NCBI RefSeq assembly: GCF_000382165.1
Contig: NZ_KB907703.1
Location: 1-64,000 of the forward strand
Reading direction: 5' to 3'
Length of the DNA stretch: 64,000 nucleotides
Source: Arsukibacterium perlucidum DSM 18276
Lineage (GTDB): Bacteria > Pseudomonadota > Gammaproteobacteria > Enterobacterales > Alteromonadaceae
Shown one piece after another: positions 54,616 to 64,000 of this stretch; position 1 is the stretch's first letter, and every line of letters starts with the position of its first letter. The notes below the pieces were generated by a model. The model did not search any database, was not told where the DNA came from, and saw only the letters and a program-made list of their open reading frames with translations. The position numbers and the translations under genes were made by a program.

Positions 54616-56520
54616 TTAGTTCTGTTCCGGGGTAGCTGCCCGCAAATTACGGCTGATTTTTGCGTTAGCTTTTAAAGCCGCAACCAGCGCCAGGTAACTT
54701 TGCTCTGCCTGACGTTGCGCCATGCTATCCAGCTCTTCCTCTGCAGGTACAGCTGTCACTTCAACGTTCTGTACTGCTGATACCGCAACAACTGCCACAT
54801 CACCACTGGCCAGCGTGACAGAGTCAACGCTAGGCTTGCCGGCTACCGGACGTGGCAATTTAAATGCCTTGCTGCGGATCTCCGGGTCTAAGCTGCCCCC
54901 AAAGCGCGGGGTTGCCGGTGCTGTTTGCAGACTAACTCCTGCCTGCTCTGCCAGGCTGGCAATATCAGTCTGCTCTGCCAGCAATGCCGCTACCTGTTCC
55001 TGAGCCAGACGGGCTTGCTGCTCTGTCTTCAGCGATCTGGTAATTTGCTCAGTTACCTCCTCAAGAGGCAAAGTACGGGCTGGTTGAAATTCTTTTACCC
55101 TTACTACCAACAGATGCTGATTAGCAATTTCAATTGGATCGCTGTTTAAACCATCATTAACGAATTGCTGGTCAAACAACTTGTTAAGCACTGCAGGATA
55201 AGCCAGTGGCTCAGTTGCATCTTCTTTGCTGAACAATGGCGTAGAATGGACACGAGCTCCCAGTACAGCTGCCGTCTCTTCCAGATTATCTGGCACTTCG
55301 AATGCAACTTCAGCCATCCGGGTCTGCAGCTGATAGAATTGTTCAGTAGCTTGTTCCTGTTTCAACCGTTCAACTATACCGTCCCGCACTTCAGCTAAGG
55401 ATTGCTGTTGGCCAGGAGTCAGGCTGACCAGTTTAATAATGTGATAACCATATTCGCTTTGTACTACACCGGTTAACTGGCCGGCTTCTGTCAGAGCGAA
55501 AGCAGCCTGCTCAAAGTCCGGGTCCATTTGTCCTGGCTCCAGGCTTTCCAATACCCCACCATTTTCTGCAGAAAAGGTATCGGCTGAATGCGTTCTGGCT
55601 AACTCCGCAAAATCCGCACCTTGCTGTAACTGGCTAAGCAACGCTGCCGCTTCAGCAGCGACTGTCTCATCAGTACCTTCAGACTCAAGCATGATATGAG
55701 CAACCTGGCGCTGCTCAGCACTGCTGAACCGTGCTTTGTTCGCTTCATAATAGGTTTGGATCTGCTGGTCGGTAATTTCTATATCTTCAGCTATTGCAGC
55801 CGCTGTCAACTCAACATACTCTGCAGCCACTTTAGGCTCGGTTTCAAAACGCTGAAGTTGCATCTGATAATAGTCTTGGATCATCTGTTCGCTGATTGTC
55901 ACCTGATCGGCAAAATTTTCCGCCTTAACCACAAAGTAGCTGATATCACGGCTTTGTTGCTCAAGCTGACGGATCTGCTGAATTTCCGAAGGTAAATAAA
56001 ATTCACTGGCAAACACGCCGGCCCGGAACTGACTTGCCGCCATATCTTCCCGCACCATTTCACGGAAATCGGCACTCTGGTAGCCCATCTGCCGCAACAA
56101 TGCGATGTAGCGGTCATTGTTAAAAGTGCCGTCTACCTGGAATTCACTCAGGCTTCTGATGGTATCACGCACCTGATCATCACCAACCCGGATCCCCAGT
56201 TTACCAACAAACTGCTGCTGCAAGGTTTCATCAATAAGCCGCTCCAATACTTCAGCCCGGAAACGGCTGTTATAAGCAGGATCCGCAGCAATAGTTTCGT
56301 ACATTTCACCAAATTGCTGTTGCATCCGTGCCCGATCGCGTTGCAGCGCTTGTTCAAACTCGGTCTGAGCAATTTCTTCACCATTAACCACTGCCACCGC
56401 AACGTCGGTTGGCGAGCTTAAATAACTGCCTACGCCTGCCAGGGCAAAAGTAAGAATTACCAAACCTAAAATGGTTTTGGCAATAACGCCCTGGGAGCCT
56501 TCTCTGATTCTCTCTAACAT
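54616..56520 (-). CDS. ppiD: Periplasmic chaperone PpiD
   Basis: 634 residues. One N-terminal membrane anchor (VIAKTILGLVILTFALAGVGSYL), SurA-like N-terminal domain, and one parvulin domain (about 266–362, VAHIMLESEG...YGYHIIKL). It is inserted in the inner membrane and assists folding at the Sec exit. It follows hupB, as in E. coli. Confidence 0.95.
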   Translation of the reverse strand: MLERIREGSQGVIAKTILGLVILTFALAGVGSYLSSPTDVAVAVVNGEEIAQTEFEQALQRDRARMQQQFGEMYETIAADPAYNSRFRAEVLERLIDETLQQQFVGKLGIRVGDDQVRDTIRSLSEFQVDGTFNNDRYIALLRQMGYQSADFREMVREDMAASQFRAGVFASEFYLPSEIQQIRQLEQQSRDISYFVVKAENFADQVTISEQMIQDYYQMQLQRFETEPKVAAEYVELTAAAIAEDIEITDQQIQTYYEANKARFSSAEQRQVAHIMLESEGTDETVAAEAAALLSQLQQGADFAELARTHSADTFSAENGGVLESLEPGQMDPDFEQAAFALTEAGQLTGVVQSEYGYHIIKLVSLTPGQQQSLAEVRDGIVERLKQEQATEQFYQLQTRMAEVAFEVPDNLEETAAVLGARVHSTPLFSKEDATEPLAYPAVLNKLFDQQFVNDGLNSDPIEIANQHLLVVRVKEFQPARTLPLEEVTEQITRSLKTEQQARLAQEQVAALLAEQTDIASLAEQAGVSLQTAPATPRFGGSLDPEIRSKAFKLPRPVAGKPSVDSVTLASGDVAVVAVSAVQNVEVTAVPAEEELDSMAQRQAEQSYLALVAALKANAKISRNLRAATPEQN

Positions 56521-56561
56521 CTTCGCGATATCTCTATTTTCAACTTAACGGTAAGTTGTCT

Positions 56562-56592
56562 TAAAAAAAAAGCGCATCTTAACAGATGCGCC
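56562..56592 (-). terminator. Intrinsic terminator of hupB
   Basis: GCGCATCT-GTTA-AGATGCGC followed by nine T on the minus strand. Two further stems, 56603–56626 and 56631–56657, lie between it and the hupB stop. Confidence 0.85.
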
Positions 56593-56602
56593 TTTTTTAA
56601 TG

Positions 56603-56657
56603 AAGCCCGGTTACTTACCCGGGCTTTCCAGGCTGCCCCGGCGCGCCGGGGTTAGCC
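56603..56657. repeat. Two GC-rich hairpins after hupB
   Basis: AAGCCCGG-TTACTTAC-CCGGGCTT (56603–56626) and GGCT...CCCCGGCGCGCCGGGG...AGCC (56631–56657). Neither has a U-run on the minus strand. Confidence 0.7.
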
Positions 56658-56662
56658 ACCAG

Positions 56663-56935
56663 TTAGTTTACGGCGTCTTTTAACGCTTTACCTGGCTTGA
56701 AAGAAGGAATTTTCGCAGAAGCGATTTGAATAGTAGCACCGGTTTGTGGGTTACGGCCTGTACGGGCAGCACGCTCACGTACGCTGTAAGTGCCAAAACC
56801 AACCAAAGCTACAGAGTCGCCTTCTTTAAGTGCATCAGTAACAGCGTCAATGAACGCGTCCAGCGCACGACCAGCTGCCGCTTTTGAAATATCTGCGTTA
56901 GCAGCAATTTTGTCGATAAGTTGAGACTTGTTCAC
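56663..56935 (-). CDS. hupB: HU-beta nucleoid protein
   Basis: 90 residues from a GTG at 56935; no in-frame ATG is nearby, since the upstream ATG reads into a stop. [28 protein letters not shown] and [33 protein letters not shown] are HU hallmarks. It is placed between lon and ppiD as in E. coli. Confidence 0.97.
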   Translation of the reverse strand: MNKSQLIDKIAANADISKAAAGRALDAFIDAVTDALKEGDSVALVGFGTYSVRERAARTGRNPQTGATIQIASAKIPSFKPGKALKDAVN

Positions 56936-57074
56936 AATATCATCCCCTTCAATTGTTATTATTTTCTACAACCAGCAGTTATTAGCTTTTATAGACTGCG
57001 CTTCGTTATAACAAGCATCTTGTTGTCTTGCAAGCAGAAGACGCTTTCAAACTAATAATTTTTCGCTTTAACCG

Positions 57075-57097
57075 CAGCCCTTGTTCCACAAGGGCTG
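57075..57097. repeat. Hairpin downstream of lon
   Basis: CAGCCCTTG-TTCCA-CAAGGGCTG, 9-bp perfect stem about 50 bases past the lon stop. No U-run follows on the minus strand, so its effect on lon-hupB transcripts is unclear. Confidence 0.55.
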
Positions 57098-57145
57098 GGT
57101 CGAAACTGACCATAACTTAGCACAGCCAACGGGAATGAAAAGCCC

Positions 57146-59542
57146 CTAAGCCGGATTTTTTATAGTTTTTTTGCTTTTTGCTGCATTTTTTGCCGTATTT
57201 ACCACGTTGACGCGGTCTGTAGGCTCTTGCAAGGCATATTGCAACACGTCTTCAATCCATTTTACCGGCAAAATCTCGATGTCGCCTTTGACATTATCCG
57301 GTATTTCTTTTAAATCCCGGATGTTGTCGTGCGGTATCAGTACCCGCTTAATCCCACCCCGGTGTGCCGCCAGTAACTTCTCTTTCAGCCCGCCAATGGG
57401 CAATACTTCACCGCGCAGGGTGATTTCGCCGGTCATTGCCACATCTGCTCGTACAGGATTGCCGGTTAAGCTTGATACCAACGCTGTTACCATGCCAATA
57501 CCTGCGCTGGGGCCATCTTTTGGCGTTGCACCTTCTGGCACGTGAACATGGATATCCCGCTTCTCATAGAAATCTTCGTTGATCCGCAGTACTTCAGCCC
57601 GGCTGCGAACTACTGTCATCGCTGCCTGAATAGACTCTTTCATCACATCACCCAGTGAACCGGTAAAAGTCAGCTTACCTTTACCAACTACCGAAGCAGC
57701 TTCGATGGTTAGCAGATCACCGCCCACTTCGGTCCACGCCAGACCTGTTACCTGACCAACCCGGTTACTGTCCTCAGCTTTACCATAATCGTGCCGCTGC
57801 ACACCAAGGTAATCCTCCAGATTGTCGGCGTTGATTACTACTTTCTTAATATCAGCGTTTAATAAGATTTCTTTAACCGCTTTACGGCAAAGTTTAGAAA
57901 TTTCCCGCTCTAAGCTTCGCACCCCGGCTTCCCGGGTGTAGTAACGGATAATCCCAATAATTGCGCTGTCTTCAATACTTAACTCATGAGGCTTTAGCCC
58001 ATTTCGACTGATTTGCTTGGCAATTAGATGTTGCTTGGCGATATTCAGTTTTTCGTCTTCGGTATAACCTGACAGGCGAATAACCTCCATCCGATCCAGC
58101 AAAGCTGCGGGAATGTTCAGGCTGTTCGATGTGGCAAAAAACATCACATCCGACAAATCGTAATCAACTTCCAGATAATGATCACTAAAAGCAGCATTTT
58201 GCTCAGGATCCAGTACTTCCAACAAGGCCGCTGCGGGATCACCGCGGAAGTCCGACGCCATTTTGTCTATTTCATCCAGTAAAAATAACGGATTACGTAC
58301 GCCAACCTTGGCCATTTTCTGGATGATCTTACCAGGCATAGACCCAATGTAAGTGCGGCGATGGCCGCGGATTTCCGCTTCATCACGCACGCCGCCCAGT
58401 GCCATTCGCACATACTTGCGGCCGGTAGCCTTGGCAACCGACTGGCCAAGTGACGTTTTACCAACACCCGGCGGACCTACCAGACACAAGATAGGCCCTT
58501 TTAACTTATTAACCCGTTGCTGCACCGCCAAATATTCAATAATCCGCTCTTTGACTTTCTCCAGACCATAGTGATCGGCGTTCAGGACTTGCTCGGCAGC
58601 CGCCAGGTTCTTCTTCACCTTGCTGCGGGCTTTCCATGGCACTGTCGACAACCAATCAATATAGCTGCGCACCACTGTGGCTTCCGCTGACATTGGCGAC
58701 ATCATCTTCAGCTTCTGCAACTCAGCTTTGGCTTTGTTTGCCACTTCCACCGGCATTTTGGCATTTTCAATTTTAGCGGCCAGCGCTTCAAATTCATCGG
58801 GGGCATCTTCCAGATCGCCAAGCTCACGCTGAATAGCTTTCATTTGCTCATTCAGGTAATACTCGCGCTGGCTTTTCTCCATTTGCTTCTTAACCCGGCT
58901 GCGAATTCGACGTTCAACCTGCAATATGTCGATCTCACTTTCCATCATCGCCATCAGGTATTCCAGGCGCTCGGTTACATCAACCAGCTCCAGCACTTTT
59001 TGCTTATCTTCCACTTTAAGTGGCATATGCGCTGCCATGGTATCGGCCAAACGGGCCGCATCATCAATACCACTTAGTGCTGTAAGTACTTCTGGCGGGA
59101 TCTTTTTATTAAGCTTGATGTAGCCTTCAAACTGGTTGATAGCTGAGCGTAAGAATACCTCCTGTTCACTGCTCTCGATCTCAATAGAAGGGATCAGCTC
59201 AACATGAGCAGCAAAGGCATCTTCAGTTTCAGTAAACTCGGCCAACCTGGCGCGTTTCGAGCCTTCAACCAGCACTTTTACCGTACCGTCGGGTAGTTTC
59301 AGTAATTGTAAAATGGTGGCAACAGTACCAATCTGGTACAAATCGTCAGCACTGGGATCGTCCAGTGTGGCATCCTTCTGCGCTACCAGAAAAATCTGTT
59401 TGTCGTTGTCCATCGCCGCATCTAAACATTTAATAGATTTAGCCCGACCGACAAATAGTGGGATCACCATGTGGGGGTAAACGACAACGTCACGCAACGC
59501 CAATACCGGCATATGCAAACGTTCAGTTTGTTCTACTGTCAT
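57146..59542 (-). CDS. lon: ATP-dependent protease Lon
   Basis: 798 residues. N-terminal LON domain, AAA+ with Walker [11 protein letters not shown], and the serine-lysine protease domain with catalytic Ser in [11 protein letters not shown]. It degrades misfolded and regulatory proteins. A sigma-32-like promoter upstream fits heat-shock induction. Confidence 0.98.
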   Translation of the reverse strand: MTVEQTERLHMPVLALRDVVVYPHMVIPLFVGRAKSIKCLDAAMDNDKQIFLVAQKDATLDDPSADDLYQIGTVATILQLLKLPDGTVKVLVEGSKRARLAEFTETEDAFAAHVELIPSIEIESSEQEVFLRSAINQFEGYIKLNKKIPPEVLTALSGIDDAARLADTMAAHMPLKVEDKQKVLELVDVTERLEYLMAMMESEIDILQVERRIRSRVKKQMEKSQREYYLNEQMKAIQRELGDLEDAPDEFEALAAKIENAKMPVEVANKAKAELQKLKMMSPMSAEATVVRSYIDWLSTVPWKARSKVKKNLAAAEQVLNADHYGLEKVKERIIEYLAVQQRVNKLKGPILCLVGPPGVGKTSLGQSVAKATGRKYVRMALGGVRDEAEIRGHRRTYIGSMPGKIIQKMAKVGVRNPLFLLDEIDKMASDFRGDPAAALLEVLDPEQNAAFSDHYLEVDYDLSDVMFFATSNSLNIPAALLDRMEVIRLSGYTEDEKLNIAKQHLIAKQISRNGLKPHELSIEDSAIIGIIRYYTREAGVRSLEREISKLCRKAVKEILLNADIKKVVINADNLEDYLGVQRHDYGKAEDSNRVGQVTGLAWTEVGGDLLTIEAASVVGKGKLTFTGSLGDVMKESIQAAMTVVRSRAEVLRINEDFYEKRDIHVHVPEGATPKDGPSAGIGMVTALVSSLTGNPVRADVAMTGEITLRGEVLPIGGLKEKLLAAHRGGIKRVLIPHDNIRDLKEIPDNVKGDIEILPVKWIEDVLQYALQEPTDRVNVVNTAKNAAKSKKTIKNPA

Positions 59543-59588
59543 TGATTATCTCTCGAATTAATACTGCGGGCGATACCTGATAACCAGT

Positions 59589-59616
59589 ATATGGGGTTAA
59601 TTTGGCAAACTTCAAT
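59589..59616 (-). promoter_or_regulatory. Sigma-32-like heat-shock promoter of lon
   Basis: On the minus strand ATTGAAG (59610–59616), 13 bases, then CCCCATAT (59589–59596). The −10 box fits the sigma-32 consensus exactly. The start would fall about 40 bases before the lon ATG. Confidence 0.75.
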
Positions 59617-59620
59617 TGTG

Positions 59621-59649
59621 AAAACAAAAAAGGAGCTGAACCAGCTCCT
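59621..59649 (-). terminator. Intrinsic terminator of clpX
   Basis: AGGAGCTG-GTT-CAGCTCCT followed by TTTTTTGTTTT on the minus strand, just past the clpX stop. Confidence 0.85.
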
Positions 59650-59654
59650 TTTTG

Positions 59655-60935
59655 TTAGTGGGATTGCGCCACTTCCGGCTCACTGTTCTCATATATCAAT
59701 ATGGGCTGAGTCTCACCGCGGATCACTGTTTCATCAATTACAACTTTACTGACATCATCCATAGAAGGTAATTCATACATGGTGTCGAGCAAAACCCCCT
59801 CAACAATTGACCGTAAGCCCCGGGCACCGGTTTTACGCTCCATTGCTTTCTGACCGATTGCTTTTAAAGCATCGTCCCGGAATTCCAGCTCAACATTTTC
59901 CATTTTAAACAAAGCTGCAAATTGTTTTACCAGCGCATTTTTTGGCTGACTCAGAATTTGCACTAAAGCATCCAAATCCAGCTCAGTCAGGGTAGCGACT
60001 ACCGGCAGCCGGCCAATAAACTCCGGAATCAAACCGTATTTAACCAGGTCTTCCGGCTCAACATCTCGAAATGACTCGCTCAGGCTACGGCTGCTTTCTT
60101 TACTCTTAACTGTCGCACCGAAACCAATGCCCGCACCTTTAGCGCTGCGCTGTTCAATCACTTTATCCAGTCCGGCAAAGGCGCCGCCACAAATAAACAG
60201 AATTTTAGAGGTGTCTACCTGTAAAAATTCTTGTTGCGGATGCTTACGACCCCCTTGCGGTGGTACTGAGGCAATAGTACCTTCAATCAGTTTCAGCAAT
60301 GCCTGTTGCACCCCTTCGCCCGATACATCACGGGTAATAGAAGGGTTATCAGATTTACGGGAAATTTTGTCAATTTCGTCGATATAAACAATACCGCGCT
60401 GAGCTTTTTCAACATCGTAATCGCATTTTTGCAGTAGTTTCTGAATGATGTTTTCGACATCTTCTCCGACATAACCAGCTTCAGTTAAGGTTGTGGCATC
60501 GGCCATCGTGAAGGGTACATCTAACAACCTGGCCAATGTTTCTGCCAGCAGAGTTTTACCGCTACCAGTAGGACCAATTAACAAAATATTACTTTTGCTA
60601 AGCTCTACTTCCTGCTTATTCTGAGCACTACGCAACCGTTTATAGTGGTTGTACACCGCTACTGCTAATACTTTTTTAGCATGGTCCTGGCCAATAACGT
60701 AGTCGTCCAGGTGAGCACGAATTTCCCGTGGTGTAGGTAAAGTATCAGACTCGCGTTTAGGCGAGATATCTTTAATCTCTTCCCGGATAATGTCGTTGCA
60801 TAAATCAACGCATTCATCACAAATATAGACTTGTGGGCCTGCGATCAACTTACGCACTTCATGCTGTGATTTTCCACAAAACGAGCAATACAATAACTTG
60901 CCGCTTTTATCGCCGTCAGTGCGGTGATCAGACAT
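59655..60935 (-). CDS. clpX: ATP-dependent Clp protease ATPase subunit ClpX
   Basis: 426 residues from the ATG at 60935 with GAGG seven bases upstream. Zinc domain [17 protein letters not shown]...[11 protein letters not shown], Walker [24 protein letters not shown] (the IGF loop that docks ClpP). It unfolds substrates for ClpP. Typical length (~424). Confidence 0.98.
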   Translation of the reverse strand: MSDHRTDGDKSGKLLYCSFCGKSQHEVRKLIAGPQVYICDECVDLCNDIIREEIKDISPKRESDTLPTPREIRAHLDDYVIGQDHAKKVLAVAVYNHYKRLRSAQNKQEVELSKSNILLIGPTGSGKTLLAETLARLLDVPFTMADATTLTEAGYVGEDVENIIQKLLQKCDYDVEKAQRGIVYIDEIDKISRKSDNPSITRDVSGEGVQQALLKLIEGTIASVPPQGGRKHPQQEFLQVDTSKILFICGGAFAGLDKVIEQRSAKGAGIGFGATVKSKESSRSLSESFRDVEPEDLVKYGLIPEFIGRLPVVATLTELDLDALVQILSQPKNALVKQFAALFKMENVELEFRDDALKAIGQKAMERKTGARGLRSIVEGVLLDTMYELPSMDDVSKVVIDETVIRGETQPILIYENSEPEVAQSH

Positions 60936-60990
60936 GTAACTACCTCTTATAAACTCGCTGGTGACCGCAATAATTGTCACCCTGCTTTAA

Positions 60991-61614
60991 TTACTTCGTT
61001 TCTCTTTTACTTAATATGGTATCAATCAGCCCATAATCCAAGGCTTGTTGTGCACTTAAGAAACGATCACGCTCCGTATCATTAGCGATTTCTTCGTACG
61101 TTTTACCAGTATGCTCAGCCATTAGCCGGTTTAATTTCTCTTTGATGCCCAGGATTTCACGGGCATGTATTTCAAAATCAGTTGCCTGGCCCTGAAACCC
61201 TCCTAATGGCTGGTGAATCATTACCCGGGCGTTTGGCAAACAATAGCGCTTACCTTTGGTGCCGCCTGATAACAAAAATGCCCCCATACTGGCAGCCTGG
61301 CCAACACAAACCGTGGCAATATCAGGTTTAATATAGCGCATAGTGTCGTAAATTGATAAGCCAGCAGTAACTGAGCCGCCCGGCGAGTTGATATATATGT
61401 AGATATCTTTTTCCGGATTTTCCGATTCAAGAAACAAAAGCTGAGCCACAATTAAGTTAGCCATATGATCCTCAACCTGACCGGTTAAGAATATTACCCG
61501 CTCTTTTAACAGCCGGGAGAATATGTCATAAGAGCGTTCACCTTTAGCGGTTTGTTCAACAACCATAGGTACTAAAGCGTTAATGATGTCAGTCATATCG
61601 CGTGACATTGGCAT
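60991..61614 (-). CDS. clpP: ATP-dependent Clp protease proteolytic subunit
   Basis: 207 residues. Catalytic Ser in [15 protein letters not shown], His in [12 protein letters not shown], and Asp in [24 protein letters not shown] precedes the ATG at 61614; an ATG two codons on (PMSRDM) is an alternative. It precedes clpX by 55 bases. Confidence 0.97.
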   Translation of the reverse strand: MPMSRDMTDIINALVPMVVEQTAKGERSYDIFSRLLKERVIFLTGQVEDHMANLIVAQLLFLESENPEKDIYIYINSPGGSVTAGLSIYDTMRYIKPDIATVCVGQAASMGAFLLSGGTKGKRYCLPNARVMIHQPLGGFQGQATDFEIHAREILGIKEKLNRLMAEHTGKTYEEIANDTERDRFLSAQQALDYGLIDTILSKRETK

Positions 61615-61650
61615 AAATGGGATCCCTTAAAATAAACTCGGTATAGTTTT

Positions 61651-61681
61651 GCCGGAAAATAAAAGCGGCCGGAAAATAAAA
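61651..61681. repeat. 17-base tandem duplication between tig and clpP
   Basis: GCCGGAAAATAAAA occurs at 61651 and again at 61668, directly in tandem. The second copy forms part of the U-run of the tig terminator. Confidence 0.7.
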
Positions 61682-61706
61682 TGGCCCGAACTACTGTTCG
61701 AGCCAT
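61672..61706 (-). terminator. Intrinsic terminator of tig
   Basis: AATGGCTCGAAC-AGTA-GTTCGGGCCATT (one mismatch) followed by TTATTTT on the minus strand, just past the tig stop. clpP could also be read through. Confidence 0.75.
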
Positions 61707-61735
61707 TAAAACCGTCATACCACGATAAGTCAATC

Positions 61736-63046
61736 TTAGTTAGTGGCTTGTGGATTCATTATCTCGTCAAAGGCAGCAGCCTGTTCAGTAACCTTGGCTT
61801 TTGCCAGGATTAATTCGATGGCCTGCTCTTCCAGCGCTACATTGCGCATGCTTTGCATTAATTCTTTGTTGCTATGGTAGTACTGCACGACTTCAGCTGG
61901 ATCTTCGTAAGCTGAGGCTACGTTGGCAATTAACTCTTCCACTTTAGCATTATCAACTTTCAGCTCGTTGGTTTTAATTACTTCACCCAGTAACAAACCT
62001 ACTTTAACCCGGTCTTTTGCCTGTTCTTCAAACAGTGAAGCCGGTAATTCAGGTAATTGCTTAGGATCAACATTGTTACCAAAACGCTGCAACGCTTGCT
62101 TACGCAGTACTTCAACTTCACCACCAATTAATGCTTGTGGAACTTCCACTTCATTGTTGGTCAGTAAGCCTTTGATTACCTGCTCTTTCACCTTACCTTT
62201 GATGGTCTGCTTCAGCTCACGTTCCATGTTTTTACGCACTTCTGTTTTCAGGGCGTCAACGCTGGCTTCGGCCAGGCCAAACAAGGTTGCAAACTCATCA
62301 TTTAATTCTGGCAGAACCTGCTCTTCAACAGTCTTTACTGTTACAGCAAAGCTGGCAGCTTTACCTTTCAGATTCTCAGCGTGGTATTCTTCCGGGAATG
62401 TGACATCTACCGTTGCTTTCTGACCAGCTTTTTTACCAATTACGCCATCTTCAAAACCTGGGATCATCCGACCTGCGCCTAATTCCAGTTGGAAATCGCT
62501 GGCTTTGCCGCCTTCAAACTCTTCACCATCAATTGAGCCAACAAAATCCATCGTTACCCGATCGCCAGCAGCTGCAGCACCTTTCTTCGCCTGCCATTTA
62601 GCGTGTTGCTTACGCAAAGTTTCCAGCATTTTGGCCAGATCATCTTCGCTGATTTCAACTGTTGGCTTGTTTACTTCGATTTTATCCAGATTCGCTACCG
62701 TTACTTCCGGATAAATCTCGAAGGTTGCTGCGAACTCTAAATCTTTACCTGCCGCTAACGCGCCTGGGGCAAAAGTTGGTGCACCAGCAGGTGTTAATTT
62801 GTTTTCAATTACCGCTTCATAAAATGAGCGTTGCATTTGCTCTGATGCCACTTCCTGCAACACAGCCTGGCCGAAACGTTTCTGAATGATTGATACCGGC
62901 GCTTTACCCGGACGGAAACCATCGATACGCTGACGCTTAGCCAGATCACGTAAACGGTTTTTAACTTCTGAATCAATTTTGTCAGCCGGTACAGTAATAG
63001 TTAAACGGCGCTCTAAACCCTGGGTGGTTTCCACAGAAACTTGCAT
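61736..63046 (-). CDS. tig: Trigger factor
   Basis: 436 residues. Ribosome-binding loop [17 protein letters not shown], PPIase (FKBP-like) domain at about 150–245 ([22 protein letters not shown]), and a helical C-terminal domain. It binds the ribosome near the exit tunnel and folds nascent chains. A strong sigma-70-like promoter is 110–135 bases upstream. Confidence 0.97.
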   Translation of the reverse strand: MQVSVETTQGLERRLTITVPADKIDSEVKNRLRDLAKRQRIDGFRPGKAPVSIIQKRFGQAVLQEVASEQMQRSFYEAVIENKLTPAGAPTFAPGALAAGKDLEFAATFEIYPEVTVANLDKIEVNKPTVEISEDDLAKMLETLRKQHAKWQAKKGAAAAGDRVTMDFVGSIDGEEFEGGKASDFQLELGAGRMIPGFEDGVIGKKAGQKATVDVTFPEEYHAENLKGKAASFAVTVKTVEEQVLPELNDEFATLFGLAEASVDALKTEVRKNMERELKQTIKGKVKEQVIKGLLTNNEVEVPQALIGGEVEVLRKQALQRFGNNVDPKQLPELPASLFEEQAKDRVKVGLLLGEVIKTNELKVDNAKVEELIANVASAYEDPAEVVQYYHSNKELMQSMRNVALEEQAIELILAKAKVTEQAAAFDEIMNPQATN

Positions 63047-63153
63047 CTTGCTACCTCGAAATCAAAATCAGGCGTCTGAAATACGCCGTGCTTGTATGGT
63101 CGGGACTCGAAAAACTTAAGCTGAACCTGACCTGTTATAAAATTGGACGCGGC

Positions 63154-63182
63154 ATTATAGCGGGCTAAATCCCCATAGTCGA
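63154..63182 (-). promoter_or_regulatory. Sigma-70-like promoter of tig
   Basis: On the minus strand TCGACT (63177–63182), 17 bases, TATAAT (63154–63159). It lies in the 282-base gap before tig; the −10 is perfect. The gap also holds an 11-base direct repeat GCCGTGCTTGT at 63085 and 63190. Confidence 0.7.
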
Positions 63183-63219
63183 GCCTTTAGCCGTGCTTGT
63201 TTACACTGTTTATCTTGAC

Positions 63220-63262
63220 AAAAAATAAAAAACAGACTCAACCCGGTAAAGCTAAGTCTGTT
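63220..63262 (-). terminator. Intrinsic terminator of proA
   Basis: AACAGACT...AGTCTGTT with a long loop, followed by TTTTATTTTTT on the minus strand, about 70 bases past the proA stop. Confidence 0.7.
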
Positions 63263-63328
63263 CAATAAGTTAGCCAGCTATTCGCCTTCTGTTAACAGCA
63301 GGATTCAGCCGCTGTTGACAAAAAAACA

Positions 63329-64000
63329 TCAGTTGCGGATCTGACCGCTACCGGTAACTACATATTTCTCGGTAGTCAGAGCTTCCAACCCCATTGGGCC
63401 ATATGCATGCAGCTTACTGGTTGATATACCAATTTCTGCGCCCAACCCCAGTTCGCCACCGTCTGAAAAACGCGATGAGGTGTTATGCATTACAACGGCC
63501 GTATCTACGGTGCGGATAAAGCGCTCAGCATTGGCCTGATCGGCAGTACATATAACTTCAGTATGCTGGCTGCCAAACCGATCAATATGTTCAATGGCTC
63601 CATCCATATCCGCCACTAGCTTGATAGCAATTTCTGGCGCCAGATACTCCTGGCCAAATTCATCATCAGCAATTAGCGACGCGCCACTGAAGTAGCCAAT
63701 GCTTTGACTACAGGCATGCACTTTTACCTGATGCTCAGCCAGGGCTTTAGCTACCATCGGCAGAAAATCTGCAGCCTGGTGCTTATTGACCAACAAACCT
63801 TCCAGCGCATTACAGACTCCGGGTCGCTGCACCTTACCGTTTATCAGTAAATTAAGTGCCATGGTTAAATCGGCTGTCTGGTCAACATACAGATGGCAAA
63901 CCCCTTTAAAATGCTGAATAACCGGAATACGGCTATGTTCTGTAACAAAACGGATAAGCCCCTCACCACCACGCGGAATAACCAAATCAATAAACTGATC
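63329..64000 (-). CDS. proA: Gamma-glutamyl phosphate reductase, 3' part
   Basis: The last 223 codons are present, and the frame runs off the window at 64000 without a start; the family is about 415–425 residues. It reduces gamma-glutamyl phosphate to glutamate semialdehyde in proline synthesis. Catalytic Cys is in RPGVCNALEGLLVN, and VMHNTSSRFSDGGELGLGAEIGISTSKLHAYGPMGLEALT is typical. Confidence 0.97.
   Translation of the reverse strand, partial: DQFIDLVIPRGGEGLIRFVTEHSRIPVIQHFKGVCHLYVDQTADLTMALNLLINGKVQRPGVCNALEGLLVNKHQAADFLPMVAKALAEHQVKVHACSQSIGYFSGASLIADDEFGQEYLAPEIAIKLVADMDGAIEHIDRFGSQHTEVICTADQANAERFIRTVDTAVVMHNTSSRFSDGGELGLGAEIGISTSKLHAYGPMGLEALTTEKYVVTGSGQIRN

Noticed and set aside
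60127-60387. Antisense open frames inside clpX, lon, tig, pspA and other genes
   Set aside because: All lie opposite strongly supported conserved genes and follow their codon bias; none has homologous-looking sequence or a start signal.
63085-63200. Direct repeat GCCGTGCTTGT flanking 100 bases before tig
   Set aside because: Only 11 bases long, within promoter DNA, with no associated mobile gene; chance or minor duplication is enough.
1-64000. CRISPR arrays, tRNA/rRNA genes, prophage or transposon modules
   Set aside because: No spaced repeats, cloverleaf-like genes, integrase or transposase frames were seen.

Overview
The window is ordinary chromosomal backbone of a gammaproteobacterium of the Alteromonadales type. 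The gene set and gene order (pomAB–xseB–ispA–dxs; nrdR–ribD–ribBA–ribH–nusB–thiL–pgpA; gloB–mltD; ycjXF–pspCBA/pspF–sapABCDF; tig–clpP–clpX–lon–hupB–ppiD) match Rheinheimera, Arsukibacterium or Shewanella relatives. The genus is inferred from protein resemblance and synteny only. I see no rRNA, tRNA, CRISPR, prophage, transposase or integrase. Coding density is high and no gene-free stretch exceeds 300 bases.

Layout. 1–13.8 kb: a periplasmic solute-binding protein, a thioredoxin-fold lipoprotein, a small exported protein behind a Fur-like palindrome, a CbiM-like membrane protein, glutamate dehydrogenase, an alpha/beta hydrolase, a BtuB-type receptor under a cobalamin riboswitch, yajQ, a VanZ-like protein, panE, thiI, an EF-hand-like protein and the sodium-type flagellar stator pair pomAB. 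14–17 kb: isoprenoid precursor genes xseB-ispA-dxs. 17–25.4 kb: a large propeller sensor with a degenerate GGDEF domain, then the riboflavin/thiamine operon read leftwards (nrdR, ribD, ribBA, ribH, nusB, thiL, pgpA) without ribE. 25.4–35.2 kb: glyA, SOS-boxed dinB, a cold-shock protein, a DEAD-box helicase, DUF2058 and TraB/GumN proteins, a methyltransferase, gloB, mltD and a short exported orphan.

35.2–44.1 kb is the aromatic amino acid block. phhA and phhB convert phenylalanine to tyrosine; hppD, hmgA, fah and maiA take 4-hydroxyphenylpyruvate to fumarate and acetoacetate; tyrR sits between the two groups. Three TyrR-box-like sites lie upstream of phhA, tyrR and hppD, so the locus looks like a self-contained regulon. 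A large imperfect palindrome is lodged between fah and maiA. Methionine gamma-lyase flanks the block.

44.2–54.6 kb: ycjF/ycjX, pspC-pspB-pspA and divergent pspF, whose stop overlaps sapA, joining the envelope-stress activator to the five-gene peptide ABC transporter. 54.6–64 kb: the protein-quality-control block ppiD, hupB, lon (with a sigma-32-like promoter), clpX, clpP and tig, then the 3' part of proA running off the window.

I found no clear candidate for a wholly new multi-gene system. The best leads are small: a palindromic element inside the tyrosine operon, a hairpin core with conserved loop recurring at three terminator-like sites, an intrinsic terminator packed between nusB and the thiL start, a btuB promoter that would start transcription inside the upstream terminator hairpin, and the degenerate GGDEF sensor.
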